A stretch of DNA of 64,000 nucleotides from Pedobacter mendelii (GTDB lineage Bacteria; Bacteroidota; Bacteroidia; Sphingobacteriales; Sphingobacteriaceae): NCBI RefSeq assembly GCF_014635725.1, contig NZ_BMDJ01000014.1, positions 1 to 64,000 on the forward strand, written 5' to 3'. Shown here one piece after another: positions 8,663 to 17,570 of the stretch. The notes below the pieces were generated by a model. The model ran no database searches and was not told where the DNA came from. It worked only from the letters and a program-made list of their open reading frames with translations. Position numbers and translations under genes: made by a program. Each line of letters begins with the position of its first letter. The stretch's first letter is position 1.

Positions 8663-9209
8663 CAAGGCTATAATCAATACAAATCATGATAAAAGCAGGT
8701 GCTTTGGTTTACAATTAATGGCTTACCATTTTTTATTTTATCCTAGGTATTTGAGGCTGTATTATCAATACAAAATGTTACCCCAAGAGGTAATTTAGGC
8801 TGCTGCCGATTCCAAATACGATGCTGGTATATTTTTATTTGAAGCGCAATGGCTGGCAATCCTTCGGCAAGCTCCAGACCCGCTTTTGCTTCAAGTCCTC
8901 ACTGCGTTGCGGGCTTTACGCGTCCATCGGGGGCTAAAATGTTCTGCTTACTACTTTTCGGTTGCTGCCGGGTACAAAAATTCAACCGTAAAATAAAAAC
9001 CAGGACTGCTATAACCCTGATTTTTGATAATAATAAATAACCTCTTGAGATTTAGGCATTATTTTAAAACAAAAACTCGGCCGCTCGTTTTTCTCACACG
9101 CGATACGCGTGCGCCAGCGAGGGGTCTTTCAACTTTATTACATCACAAACATTGCTGCTTATCAGAAAATTAATATAAATTAGGTAACTATTTAAATAGA
9201 ATATTTACA
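8663..9209. other. intergenic with GC-rich repeat-like tracts
   Basis: No gene is convincing here. A GC-rich patch at about 8849-8945 contains complementary GACCCGC and GCGGGCT words and resembles dispersed intergenic repeats of Pedobacter-like genomes. It occurs only once in this window. A frame of 63 codons runs through it but reads like translated repeat. A separate REP-like palindrome lies at 9094-9120. The start of the kinase gene follows 90 bp after it. Confidence 0.4.
9094..9120. repeat. REP-like palindromic repeat, copy A
   Basis: A 27-bp unit containing the perfect hairpin CACGCG-ATA-CGCGTG, followed by CGCCAGCGA. It recurs at 11336-11362 with a single base change (ATA to GTA in the loop). 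The GC-rich unit stands out sharply from the AT-rich flanks. The two copies are in direct orientation and bracket the HipA-like/DUF3037 gene pair. Confidence 0.7.
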
Positions 9210-10037
9210 TTGAAGCTACTGAGGCCAATAAGATTTGATGACTATATGCATAAGGGCGGTTCAACTAAACCCTGGAGTATTACCTGTATCGATGCATCAG
9301 TTTCAGCGCCAGATGAGATTCCTTGTGTTTTGAAATTATTTAAAGAAAAACATATTGTAGATAGTAATAGTATCGGAAAGGAATTTCTCTGCAATATGCT
9401 GGCAAGGGAATTCGATCTTGTTACGCCAGATGCGTATCTCGTAGATCCCTTCGATGTTCCGTTTGTCAGCACATTAAAGCCTGAAATTAACGCTGAGTTA
9501 AAAACGAAGCACAAAGGATTCACTTTTTGCAGCAGGTTGGTTAACGCTTCTATTGTAACTCCGGAAATTAAAAGTAGTGTGTTTGATATCGATGACTGCG
9601 CCATGATTTTTGCTTTCGATTGTATGATTATGAATCAAGATCGGGGTGGCTACAGAAAGAAATCAAACTTAATGATGGATGATGATGGCTTTATCCTGAT
9701 TGACCACGAGCTTACCTTTCATTTTTTGGATGGCGATGCCCAACATGGATACAATGCAGTAATGGAGCCATACCATAACAGTTCATGGTTTCCAATCTAC
9801 CTTAAGCATATTTTCTATGCTAAACTAAAAGAATACCGAGGGACTAAAAAAATGCTATTTGATACCTTTGAAGAGATTTTAAGCAGGCTTGATATTTCAA
9901 AAGTCGAATCTCTACTAAAGCAATTAGCAATTTATGACATTTATGTTGGTCAAAATGAACTGCTAATTCAGTATCTTTATACCCTCAAACAAAACGCGAA
10001 CAAGTTCTCCAGGATTTTGTTAAATTTAATATCATGA
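9210..10037 (+). CDS. HipA-like kinase (HipA_2 family)
   Basis: 275 residues from a TTG start; the family's N-terminal pattern (PIRFDDYMHKGGSTKPW) begins at once, which supports TTG over the ATG 12 codons later. Visible kinase features: a beta-strand Lys in CVLKLFK (K42), the catalytic loop MNQDRGGYRKKSN (N142, D144, R145, N153) and the metal-binding LIDHELTF (D165). The length is that of compact HipA_2 proteins, about half the size of HipA, without the N-terminal DNA-clamp domain. Its stop overlaps the start of the DUF3037 gene by 4 bp (ATGA), so translation is coupled. HipA proteins phosphorylate aminoacyl-tRNA synthetases; the target here is unknown. No signal peptide is seen. Confidence 0.8.
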   Translation: MKLLRPIRFDDYMHKGGSTKPWSITCIDASVSAPDEIPCVLKLFKEKHIVDSNSIGKEFLCNMLAREFDLVTPDAYLVDPFDVPFVSTLKPEINAELKTKHKGFTFCSRLVNASIVTPEIKSSVFDIDDCAMIFAFDCMIMNQDRGGYRKKSNLMMDDDGFILIDHELTFHFLDGDAQHGYNAVMEPYHNSSWFPIYLKHIFYAKLKEYRGTKKMLFDTFEEILSRLDISKVESLLKQLAIYDIYVGQNELLIQYLYTLKQNANKFSRILLNLIS

Positions 10038-10912
10038 ATAAAGGAACCTTTACATATGCCTTATTGCAATACCATCATTCTCAATTATTAGGTGAGGTGT
10101 TAAATATCGGGCTGGTTATATATTTTCCTGATTTCAATCGATTAGAATTTATCTATCCTGAAAAATTAATCCGCTTGCGCTTTGCTTACCCTGATGTTCC
10201 GGAAAAAACAATCAAATCATATCATAAGTATTTTGCAGCGAGAACCAAAGAATTAAACCAACAGCCGGAAACGTTTGTCAATTACAGCTTGCAGAATTCC
10301 TTACAGCAGTTTTTGGACGAAGAATTTCTTGCTCCCGATTCGTCAGCATTGCAATTTGGAAATTTTAGAACAGCAGTTCTATATACAGAAAATTTACAAC
10401 ACATAACCAATCAGTTGTATAATCTTTATTTTTCGGTTTTCAGGCACAACGAAAATCCTTTAAGAAAAGTTGATGAATCCTCACTTCTTAAAAAGTATAA
10501 AGGATTTTTAGAAGAGTTTTTACCTGAACACAAAACATTAAAAGAAACTCAAAGACTGTTTATTGATTATGAAATCAAACCCAATGATAACTCTGCGCTA
10601 AAATTCGACATTGCATGGAAAGGAAAGAGTGATTTGCATTTGGTTAAACCACTCAGCTTTGATCTCCTAAAACCCGAATCCATACAAAGAAAAGCTTACC
10701 AGTACTTTGGCCAGTTTGAAGACTTGCAAGGCTATGCATCAGATAACAATTTTTTATTTGATGTTATTCTGGCAAAGCCTAAAAGCAGAGGTCTGTTTAA
10801 AGCCTATGATAATGCCATTCGTTTATTGGAGAAACCAACCAGGGTAAATCTTATTGAGCAAGCTGAATTAAAGGAATATTCGAAACAAACGATACAATCT
10901 ACTTTGTTTTAG
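10034..10912 (+). CDS. DUF3037 domain protein
   Basis: 292 residues. The opening FTYALLQYHHSQLLGEVLNIGLVIYF is the DUF3037 hallmark (a YALL strand followed by a GE.LNIGLV turn). The rest, with RLRFAYPDV, is alpha-helical and polar. No catalytic motif, membrane segment or signal peptide is seen. It overlaps the HipA-like kinase gene by 4 bp. From memory this kinase-DUF3037 pairing recurs in many phyla, which argues that the products work together, perhaps as effector and controller. The biochemical role is not known. It lacks an adjacent HTH antitoxin gene, unlike hipBA; the nearest XRE gene is 550 bp away on the other strand. Confidence 0.75.
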   Translation: MNKGTFTYALLQYHHSQLLGEVLNIGLVIYFPDFNRLEFIYPEKLIRLRFAYPDVPEKTIKSYHKYFAARTKELNQQPETFVNYSLQNSLQQFLDEEFLAPDSSALQFGNFRTAVLYTENLQHITNQLYNLYFSVFRHNENPLRKVDESSLLKKYKGFLEEFLPEHKTLKETQRLFIDYEIKPNDNSALKFDIAWKGKSDLHLVKPLSFDLLKPESIQRKAYQYFGQFEDLQGYASDNNFLFDVILAKPKSRGLFKAYDNAIRLLEKPTRVNLIEQAELKEYSKQTIQSTLF

Positions 10913-11456
10913 TATTTGGTGTAATCTTCCTTTTGAAGATATTTGATTTAAATACTGCATACTTAAGATAGATTGCGCAATGATAATTTAAAATTTACAA
11001 CATCGCAAAATCAAGTAACTCACCTGAAGTGGAAAAGTTATATGTAAATCGTCCACAGTTGTATTTTTTTCTCCTTTTCTGCCGCACACCTTTCGCTTAT
11101 GCATTTAAGCCAACAAAAACCATCAAAAATACCAATTTCAACAATTCAACTGGCTTATTGTGATTATACCAAAACAGGCATCCTTTTATATCGCTAATTT
11201 TAATCTTGCAGGCTCGAACCAGCTTAACGTAGACACATCTATTTGGTATAACATTGCAAAACTTACTATCTATATCTGCTTTATTTAGAATTTGTACTAT
11301 CGCTCTTAATAATTTCTTTTTTTATTGCAATTCATTCACACGCGGTACGCGTGCGCCAGCGAAGGCGTGGACCAGCGAGGCCTAGTATTTTGAATATATT
11401 TTTAGTCATAAACGAGACGCTTGCGCCAGAGTAGACCATAGTGAAAATATACCATT
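10913..11456. other. intergenic between DUF3037 and XRE genes
   Basis: No coding frame is convincing. The stretch is AT-rich except for the REP-like copy at 11336-11362, which is followed by a related word (GCGTGGACCAGCGAGG). A decayed third form (GACGCTTGCGCCAGAGTAGACC) lies near 11415-11436. These repeats accumulate on the side facing the XRE gene. Confidence 0.4.
11336..11362. repeat. REP-like palindromic repeat, copy B
   Basis: Same 27-bp unit as at 9094-9120 with one substitution. The hairpin is CACGCG-GTA-CGCGTG, followed by CGCCAGCGA. Direct orientation relative to copy A. The spacing between copies is 2.24 kb and encloses exactly the HipA-like kinase and DUF3037 genes. Confidence 0.7.
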
Positions 11457-11732
11457 TTAAGCTTTGTTTATTTTTCTTACTGGTTGGTATTTGGGTATTT
11501 TAATCTCAAAATCAAACAGTTCTTTTGGTTGTAATTCCAATGCACGACAGACGGCAACTAATCCGCTTACGGACATGTTATTTTTACCTCTTATAATTCT
11601 ATATACCTGACTGTAGCTGAAACCAGTTCTATCTTCTACATCCTCCAAAGTAATTTTTTTTTCTTTTGAGACCGACCATAATCTTTCTCTAATAATAACT
11701 AATGTCTGTTCATCAATGTATTGCTCTGCCAT
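11457..11732 (-). CDS. XRE-family HTH regulator
   Basis: 91 residues with a single helix-turn-helix of the Cro/CI type at about 28-75: ITLEDVEDRTGFSYSQVYRI, then RGKNNMSVSGLVAVCRALEL. The C-terminal tail is basic (PVRKINKA). It carries no ligand or protease domain, so it is a small DNA-binding protein such as an antitoxin-like repressor. It is divergent from the uptake genes to its right and convergent with the kinase/DUF3037 pair. Whether it controls that pair, as HipB controls hipA, cannot be decided from the sequence. Start at the ATG nearest the HTH; no alternative upstream start is needed. Confidence 0.85.
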   Translation of the reverse strand: MAEQYIDEQTLVIIRERLWSVSKEKKITLEDVEDRTGFSYSQVYRIIRGKNNMSVSGLVAVCRALELQPKELFDFEIKIPKYQPVRKINKA

Positions 11733-12019
11733 GTAGGCAAAATCTCATTTTAGATAAAAATTTGTTATTCCAAATTTGGTATATTATTAAGTTTTATTAT
11801 ATTCGTTTATAATTAGGTATTAATAAGAGTCTTGCAACCACAAAAATCTGACGCCGTTGAAGCAAGACAGCAGATTGATACCCATAGCTTATTTGGATGT
11901 GCTATATTTGTGCATTGAAATAACTGTGGGTGCTGCTGTAATTCCATTTCAACGTAAGGCGTCAGAAACTTTAAGGTGGTTATGGTTTGCAGCCCCACAG
12001 GTATTAGCATTCATGTAAG

Positions 12020-12039
12020 ACTCGTATTTACATACGAGT
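12020..12039. repeat. perfect 20-bp palindrome
   Basis: ACTCGTAT-TTAC-ATACGAGT: 8-bp perfect arms with a 4-base centre. It is followed without a gap by an ATG. The form suits either an operator for a dimeric regulator or a small RNA hairpin. The XRE regulator gene begins about 290 bp away on the other strand. Confidence 0.5.
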
Positions 12040-12210
12040 ATGAAACAAAAGGTAAAACATGTACAATTATTAAAATTGCTTCATCCCGAAGTGGTATTTG
12101 CTTTTGTGTTCATTTTTCAACCCAAACATTCCTACCATGTTAGTCATCCCATTAGGTGTCCGTTTGATTTTTTGTATGCTTTAAAGCCTAAAAATCCGGT
12201 TTAGTTATTG

Positions 12211-12290
12211 GCAAGCCCTGTGTTACTCATTTATATTGAAAATTAAGGTTAATTAATAATGCTTATGAGGAAGCAGGGCTTTGCTTTTTT
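12211..12290 (+). terminator. long-loop terminator-like hairpin
   Basis: GCAAGCCCTG at 12211-12220 pairs with CAGGGCTTTGC at 12274-12284 (one bulged T), and TTTTTT follows at once. The loop is about 53 bases, longer than usual, so this could be a terminator, an attenuator of the SusC/D operon, or part of a folded leader. Confidence 0.4.
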
Positions 12291-12387
12291 CTTTCGACAC
12301 GCTTAATATGACAAAAGGTATCGTTTAGAATGCCCGTGCTTGAAGGAAATTGAAATTAACTAAACCCAACAAAAAAAATTTAAAGAT

Positions 12388-12981
12388 ATGATTAAAAAAA
12401 TAACGGTTTTTGCCGTAATGGGATTGCTATGCTTAAACTTTCCGGTAAAAGCACAACATAAATTGCTAAATATCAGCCCTGTAAAAGTTGGTGCGCCAGT
12501 ACCTGATTTACTTTGGAATACACCAATGTCATTTTACAAAAGTGGCAAATTTGTTAATGAAACATTAGAACAATACAAGGGGAGGGTAATTGTATTTGAC
12601 TTCTGGGCATCATGGTGTGGAAGTTGTATAGAAGGATTTCCAAAATTGCGCCAGTTGCAAGATAGCTTGTTTGACGGTTTACAAATTGTATTAGTAAATA
12701 AGGCAAGTACACGTGATACCAGAGAAAACATTAAGGAGGTTTTTGCAAAAAATGATCTGCAGCTTGGGGATTTACCAACAGTTGTACAAGATAGTTTACT
12801 TGCTAAATTGTTCCTCACAACATCATTACCCAGCTATGTGGTTATTTCAGGTGATAAATATTTAGAAGGAATTACACAGCATACCATGTTCCATCCGGAA
12901 GATATAAAGACATTGGTGTTGGAGCGAAAGCGTCTTTTAGACCTCCGTAGGAAAATTAATGAGAAGAGGGGGGGACAATAA
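12388..12981 (+). CDS. thioredoxin-like TlpA/ResA-family protein
   Basis: 197 residues with a signal peptide (cleavage after KAQ near 23). The fold begins VGAPVPDLLW, and the redox centre is FDFWASWCGSC (C77, C80), a CGSC variant of CxxC. The sequence then continues as a TlpA-like domain with a cis-Pro-like loop (TTSLPSYVVI). It acts in the periplasm, reducing or rearranging disulfides. The stop at 12981 lies 1 bp before the likely SusC start, so it is the first gene of the SusC/SusD operon. The downstream convergent gene encodes a secreted two-Cys peptide, which could be a substrate, though that is inference. Confidence 0.85.
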   Translation: MIKKITVFAVMGLLCLNFPVKAQHKLLNISPVKVGAPVPDLLWNTPMSFYKSGKFVNETLEQYKGRVIVFDFWASWCGSCIEGFPKLRQLQDSLFDGLQIVLVNKASTRDTRENIKEVFAKNDLQLGDLPTVVQDSLLAKLFLTTSLPSYVVISGDKYLEGITQHTMFHPEDIKTLVLERKRLLDLRRKINEKRGGQ

Positions 12982-12982
12982 C

Positions 12983-15900
12983 ATGAGGATATATATTATA
13001 CTGATTTTAATAGGATGTTTTCATGTAACCATAAAGGCACAAGACTTGAAAGGTACTGTTTTGAATGAACACGGTTTACCCATTAGTAGAGTTGCAATAA
13101 GTGCCAGCAACCTGCAAACAAAGGTAATAACAGATAATGAGGGCAATTACAATATAAAAATACCTGCCGGAAAATATCGTTTAAGTTTCAAATACGTGGG
13201 GTACAAAACTATTGATACCAATATCATATTGCCTACAAAAGAGGCTTTAAATATTATTATGTACACTTCATCAACGCAATTAGAGGAGGTAAATATAAAT
13301 ACAGGCTATCAAATTGTAGATAAGAGTCGTGCTTCCGGATCTTTTTATCAAGTACAGCAGGCACAACTTAATCAAAGTGTAAGGCCAGATATTTTAGGGC
13401 GATTGGAAAATATAACCAGTAGCTTACAAGTAGATAAGAGAGCTGGTGATGGTATAACTTACCAGATTAGAGGATTAGGTACTTTAGATCCGGTTAGCAG
13501 AATGCCTTTAATTGTTTTGGATAATTTTCCGTACGAAGGGAATATAAATAATATAAACCCTAATGATATTGAAAGTGTTACGGTACTGAAAGATGCAGCT
13601 GCGAGTGCTATCTGGGGTGCGCGAGCGGGTAATGGTGTTATCGTTTTAACCAGTAAAAAGGGGAAAATAGGGACAGGTTTACAGATTGATTTCAATGCAA
13701 GTATAAATGTGCAGGGCAAACCGGATATTTTTAAGGCCAGCCAGCTAAGCCCTAAGGCAACCGTTGACCTTGAGAAAATGCTATTCGATAATGGTTATTA
13801 TGACGATCGTTTTTCAGATTTCCGTAATCCATTTATACCCGAAGTAGCCGAAGTATTGAACGATAGTAGGAGCGGCATTATCACAAATGATTTAGCACAA
13901 CAAAAATTGGCAGAATTAAGCCAGCAAGATGTACGTGATGACATGTTGAAATACCTATACCAAAATGCTGTAGCGCAGCAGTATGCCTTAAGTTTAGCTG
14001 GAAATAGCGGAGCGCTAAATTACAGGCTATCAGGTGGGGTAGATAACAACTTAAATAGTTTAGTTGGAAACAAGGATAGACGCTACACCATGCGAAGTGA
14101 CAATAACATTTCTTTGAATAAAAATTGGAAATTGCAGGCAGGGATATCATTAACCAGTAGCAATAGTGATAAGAATAGCCAAGGTGCTTATGGAGCCTTT
14201 AGAAGTTCTGATGGCAGCCTGGCGGCTTATGGAAGGCTTGCTGATGATGCAGGTAATGCTTTACCAGTTAATTTGTTTTATAGAGGCGGATTTACCGATA
14301 CGGTTGGAAATGGGAGATTGTTGGATTGGAAATATCGGCCGTTAGAGGAATTGAATAATAGCGATAGGACTACTCAGTTATGGGATGTTTTGTTAAATCT
14401 TGGAAGTAATTATCGGATTAGTAAATGGTTAAGTGCAGATGTAAAATATCAATACCAGCAAAGTAATGAACAAGCACCACAATACAATAGTGAAGCCACA
14501 TACTATACTCGAGATTTAATTAACCGTTTTACGGTACTTGGCAGTAACAACATAACATACAACTTGCCCCGTGGTGGAATATTCAGAACTGCGAATACCG
14601 ATAAAAAAAGTTCTTCAATACGAGCACAATTAAATTTTAATCACAGTTGGGGTCAACATGACATTAGTGGAATTATAGGTGCCGAAAGAAGACAAATTAA
14701 TCAGCGCACAGATAATATAATGCTCTATGGCTACAATCCTGAAACACTTAATAGTGTGCCTGTTGACAATGTTAATGCATACCCTACATACAGAAGTTTA
14801 AGTTCGAGCAGGTATATACCCGCTGCGGGAATACCATCTGAAACCCTTAATCGATACGTGTCTGTTTACGCCAATGCAGGCTATACTTATAAACAGCGAT
14901 ATACTTTAACCGGAAGTATCCGTAGGGATGCATCAAATTTATTTGGTGTTCAAACTAACCAGCGTTGGGTACCGCTTTGGTCGGTAGGAGGTATTTGGAA
15001 AATAGATTCTGAGCCGTTTTATGCTATGGATTGGCTTAATGCATTAAGCCTTCGTTTTTCTTATGGTTTTAGTGGTAATGTAAATAACAATACCTCAGCA
15101 CTTACGAGAATCACATATAGTGCTGCAACTGGTTCACCAATTAATAAGGCATATGTAACTGTTAGCGCACCGCCTAACCCATATTTACGATGGGAACAAA
15201 CCGAACAAACCAATATTGGTTTGGATTTTGGAATAAAAAAGAATCGGTTAACAGGGAGTGTAGATGTTTTTAATAAATATTCTTTTGACCTAATGAACAC
15301 CGTTTATACAGATGCAACATCAGGATTTAGTTATGTCAATCTGAATTCTGCAGCAATAAAAGCGAAAGGCCTTGATTTAGTATTAAATAGCAGAAATGTT
15401 GAAGGGAACTTTAACTGGCAAAGTAGTTTGTTGTTGAGTTATGTGGATTATAAGGTAGTTGGTAATGAAAATCCATTTGGGACAGACGGCTTTGTAAGTG
15501 ATGGAGCGATTGTATTTCCTGTGTTAGGTTATAACCCCTACGAAATTGTAAGCTATAAATGGGCAGGACTTGATCCAGCAAATGGAAATCCAAGAGGATA
15601 TGTAAAAGGACAAGTTAGCACAGATTACAATGCGATAGCACTAAATCCTTTGACTGAACAGGTTGTGCATGGAACCGCGGTTCCACCCGTATTTGGTAAC
15701 TTACGAAATACTTTCGGTTGGAAGAACCTGAGTTTAACATTAAACGTAAGGTATAAATTTGGCTACTATTTTAGGAGACCTTCTCTGAATTATACCGGTA
15801 CATTCCAAAATAGCAACGGATTTGCTGAGTTTGAACAACGATGGCAGAAGCCTGGGGATGAATTAAAAACCAATGTTCCCTCGATGATTTATCCAGCGGA

Positions 15901-16159
15901 TGCGATGCGTGATAATTTTTACAATCTTTCGGACATCAATGTTGAACGTGGCGACCATATTCGGTTAGAGGATGTATATCTAAGCTACCAATGGAAGCCG
16001 ACCAAAATTCATATTATTAAACAGGCAACTTTTTATCTGTATTCCAACCAACTTAATTTAATTCTCTGGCGTGCCAACAAATTGAAATTGGACCCTGATG
16101 TAATTTATCAGGTTAGGAACCGTGTCAATTTTGCAGCAGGTATTAAAGCTAATTTTTAA
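12983..16159 (+). CDS. SusC/RagA-family TonB-linked outer-membrane receptor
   Basis: About 1058 residues from the ATG at 12983. I prefer this start to the in-frame ATG at 12959 because it begins a clean signal peptide (MRIYIILILIGCFHVTIKAQ) and follows a G-rich ribosome-binding stretch (AGAGGGGGGG). Domains: carboxypeptidase-regulatory-like (about 20-100), plug (about 125-240, with IESVTVLKDAAASAIWGARA, the SusC signature) and a 22-strand barrel to the C-terminus ending VNFAAGIKANF. There is no STN domain. It imports a large substrate with the adjacent SusD. The substrate cannot be told: no glycosidase gene is in the operon, and the thioredoxin-like partner makes peptides as likely as glycans. 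Confidence 0.93.
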   Translation: MRIYIILILIGCFHVTIKAQDLKGTVLNEHGLPISRVAISASNLQTKVITDNEGNYNIKIPAGKYRLSFKYVGYKTIDTNIILPTKEALNIIMYTSSTQLEEVNINTGYQIVDKSRASGSFYQVQQAQLNQSVRPDILGRLENITSSLQVDKRAGDGITYQIRGLGTLDPVSRMPLIVLDNFPYEGNINNINPNDIESVTVLKDAAASAIWGARAGNGVIVLTSKKGKIGTGLQIDFNASINVQGKPDIFKASQLSPKATVDLEKMLFDNGYYDDRFSDFRNPFIPEVAEVLNDSRSGIITNDLAQQKLAELSQQDVRDDMLKYLYQNAVAQQYALSLAGNSGALNYRLSGGVDNNLNSLVGNKDRRYTMRSDNNISLNKNWKLQAGISLTSSNSDKNSQGAYGAFRSSDGSLAAYGRLADDAGNALPVNLFYRGGFTDTVGNGRLLDWKYRPLEELNNSDRTTQLWDVLLNLGSNYRISKWLSADVKYQYQQSNEQAPQYNSEATYYTRDLINRFTVLGSNNITYNLPRGGIFRTANTDKKSSSIRAQLNFNHSWGQHDISGIIGAERRQINQRTDNIMLYGYNPETLNSVPVDNVNAYPTYRSLSSSRYIPAAGIPSETLNRYVSVYANAGYTYKQRYTLTGSIRRDASNLFGVQTNQRWVPLWSVGGIWKIDSEPFYAMDWLNALSLRFSYGFSGNVNNNTSALTRITYSAATGSPINKAYVTVSAPPNPYLRWEQTEQTNIGLDFGIKKNRLTGSVDVFNKYSFDLMNTVYTDATSGFSYVNLNSAAIKAKGLDLVLNSRNVEGNFNWQSSLLLSYVDYKVVGNENPFGTDGFVSDGAIVFPVLGYNPYEIVSYKWAGLDPANGNPRGYVKGQVSTDYNAIALNPLTEQVVHGTAVPPVFGNLRNTFGWKNLSLTLNVRYKFGYYFRRPSLNYTGTFQNSNGFAEFEQRWQKPGDELKTNVPSMIYPADAMRDNFYNLSDINVERGDHIRLEDVYLSYQWKPTKIHIIKQATFYLYSNQLNLILWRANKLKLDPDVIYQVRNRVNFAAGIKANF

Positions 16160-16176
16160 AAAAAGACCAATCAATT

Positions 16177-17529
16177 ATGATAAAAATTAAAATACTACCG
16201 ATTATATTGATTCTACTTGCGATGTTTAATATAGCCTGCAAGAAGTATCTTGAAGAAAAGCCAAATAAGCGAATTTCTACACCAGATAAAATTACAGACC
16301 TGCAAGGGATACTTGACAACTATTCTGCTATGAATGCACAATATCCGGCACTTGGAGAGATTTGTGCGGATAATTATTATTTAAATGATGCAAGCTGGGC
16401 ATCATCGCCAGATAAGCAACGAAGTTTTTATCTATGGCAAAAATATGATGAAGTATCAAGTGAGTGGAGTTTCCCTTACAAAATAATTTTTAATGCAAAC
16501 CTCATCATTGAAACGCTTCCTACTTTAAATTTGGATGAAAAACTACAAGGAGATGCAGATATTTTGCATGGACAAGCTTTGTTTTTAAGATCATATTACC
16601 ATTTAGCTGTAGCGCAACTTTTTGCACCTGTTTATAGTGTAAATACAGCTAAAGCGCTCGGCATCCCTTTAAAGTTAGTTACCAATGTAGAAGCAAAAAG
16701 TGTGAGAGCAAATGTTGGGGATACTTATCAGCAAATTTTAAATGATGCAATAAAGGCTTTGCCATTATTGCCTATCGTAGCAAAAGCAAAATATTTACCT
16801 TCAAAACCTGCTGGATATGCTTTGATATCAAGAATTAACCTTTTGATGGGTAATTATGACCAAAGCGCACTATATGCCGATTCTTGTCTTCAATTGTACA
16901 ACTCTGTTTTAGATTATAATAAAATTTCTGCTACATCAGCAATTCCGTTTAGCCAATTTAATGATGAAGTATTGTATGATTGCCGTAGTGCTGTACCATC
17001 AATTTTAGCACAAACAAAGGCGAAAGTTGATGCGTCGTTATACGCAAGCTATTCTAATGATGATTTAAGAAAGGTTATCTTTTTTAAAAAGAATGCTGAT
17101 AATACCTATGCATTCAAAGGAAATTATACAGGATTAAGTACGGCTGTGTTATTTAGTGGTATTGCACTCGACGAGGTATTGCTCAACAGAGCAGAATGTT
17201 TAATTCGAATGGGAAAATTAGCTGAGGGGGCAGCAGATTTAAACAGATTGTTGGCGCAAAGATTTAAAACTGGTTCTTATAAACCATTTATATTTTTAGA
17301 CCAGGCACAAGCGTTGACCACCGTATTGTTGGAAAGAAGGAAGGAGTTGCTTTTCAGAAACTTAAGATGGGGAGATTTAAAACGTTTGAATTTGGATAGT
17401 GAGCGCGCCATTACGTTAAAAAGAACTATAAATGGGAACATTTATACACTCAGTCCAAACGATAAGCGATATGTTTTACCTATTGATAAAACTGTAATAA
17501 TGCTAAGTGGGATGGAACAAAACCCATAA
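16177..17529 (+). CDS. SusD/RagB-family surface lipoprotein
   Basis: 450 residues. A lipoprotein signal ends in the lipobox FNIAC at residues 17-21. The mature protein has the SusD TPR-like helical body with the usual landmarks: the KKYLEEKPNKRI start, a DNYY region, HGQALFLRSYYHLAVAQLFA near 125, a late ALDEVLLNRAECLIRMGKL, and LLERRKELLFRNLRWGDLKRLN. It caps the SusC barrel from outside and captures the substrate. It lies 17 bp downstream of susC. The fairly short length and lack of an attached enzyme gene give no substrate clue. Confidence 0.92.
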   Translation: MIKIKILPIILILLAMFNIACKKYLEEKPNKRISTPDKITDLQGILDNYSAMNAQYPALGEICADNYYLNDASWASSPDKQRSFYLWQKYDEVSSEWSFPYKIIFNANLIIETLPTLNLDEKLQGDADILHGQALFLRSYYHLAVAQLFAPVYSVNTAKALGIPLKLVTNVEAKSVRANVGDTYQQILNDAIKALPLLPIVAKAKYLPSKPAGYALISRINLLMGNYDQSALYADSCLQLYNSVLDYNKISATSAIPFSQFNDEVLYDCRSAVPSILAQTKAKVDASLYASYSNDDLRKVIFFKKNADNTYAFKGNYTGLSTAVLFSGIALDEVLLNRAECLIRMGKLAEGAADLNRLLAQRFKTGSYKPFIFLDQAQALTTVLLERRKELLFRNLRWGDLKRLNLDSERAITLKRTINGNIYTLSPNDKRYVLPIDKTVIMLSGMEQNP

Positions 17530-17534
17530 ATAAA

Positions 17535-17564
17535 AGATATCGGCGATTTTAATCGCCGATATCT
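17535..17564. terminator. bidirectional terminator hairpin
   Basis: Perfect 14-bp arms AGATATCGGCGATT and AATCGCCGATATCT with a 2-base centre lie between the stop of susD (17529) and the stop of the convergent peptide gene (17571). The minus-strand side is followed by TTTTATTTA and the plus-strand side by a weaker ACACTTTT, so it can stop both transcripts. Confidence 0.85.
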
Positions 17565-17570
17565 ACACTT

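Larger units (their letters stand above)
11733..12387. other. 655-bp intergenic with palindrome and long hairpin
   Basis: No gene can be supported. It holds a perfect 20-bp palindrome at 12020-12039 that ends directly against an ATG (12040) opening a 55-codon frame, which I do not trust, and a long-looped hairpin with a T-run at 12211-12290. A 65-codon minus-strand frame at 11813-12010 reads like noise. The promoter of the thioredoxin-SusC-SusD genes should lie in the last 100 bases. Confidence 0.4.

Noticed and set aside
8849..9040. A 63-codon plus-strand frame in a GC-rich patch.
   Set aside because: The sequence behaves as a dispersed intergenic repeat with complementary GC words; the product would be repeat-derived.
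11813..12010. A 65-codon minus-strand frame.
   Set aside because: No family pattern, no promoter or ribosome-binding signal, and composition like the surrounding intergenic DNA.
12040..12207. A 55-codon plus-strand frame beginning at an ATG against a perfect palindrome.
   Set aside because: His/Phe-rich unusual composition and no recognised family; kept only as context for the palindrome.
12959..12981. An earlier SusC start at 12959.
   Set aside because: It would place eight polar/basic residues (MRRGGDNN) before the signal peptide and overlap the thioredoxin-like gene; ATG 12983 gives a normal signal sequence with a G-rich ribosome-binding stretch upstream.
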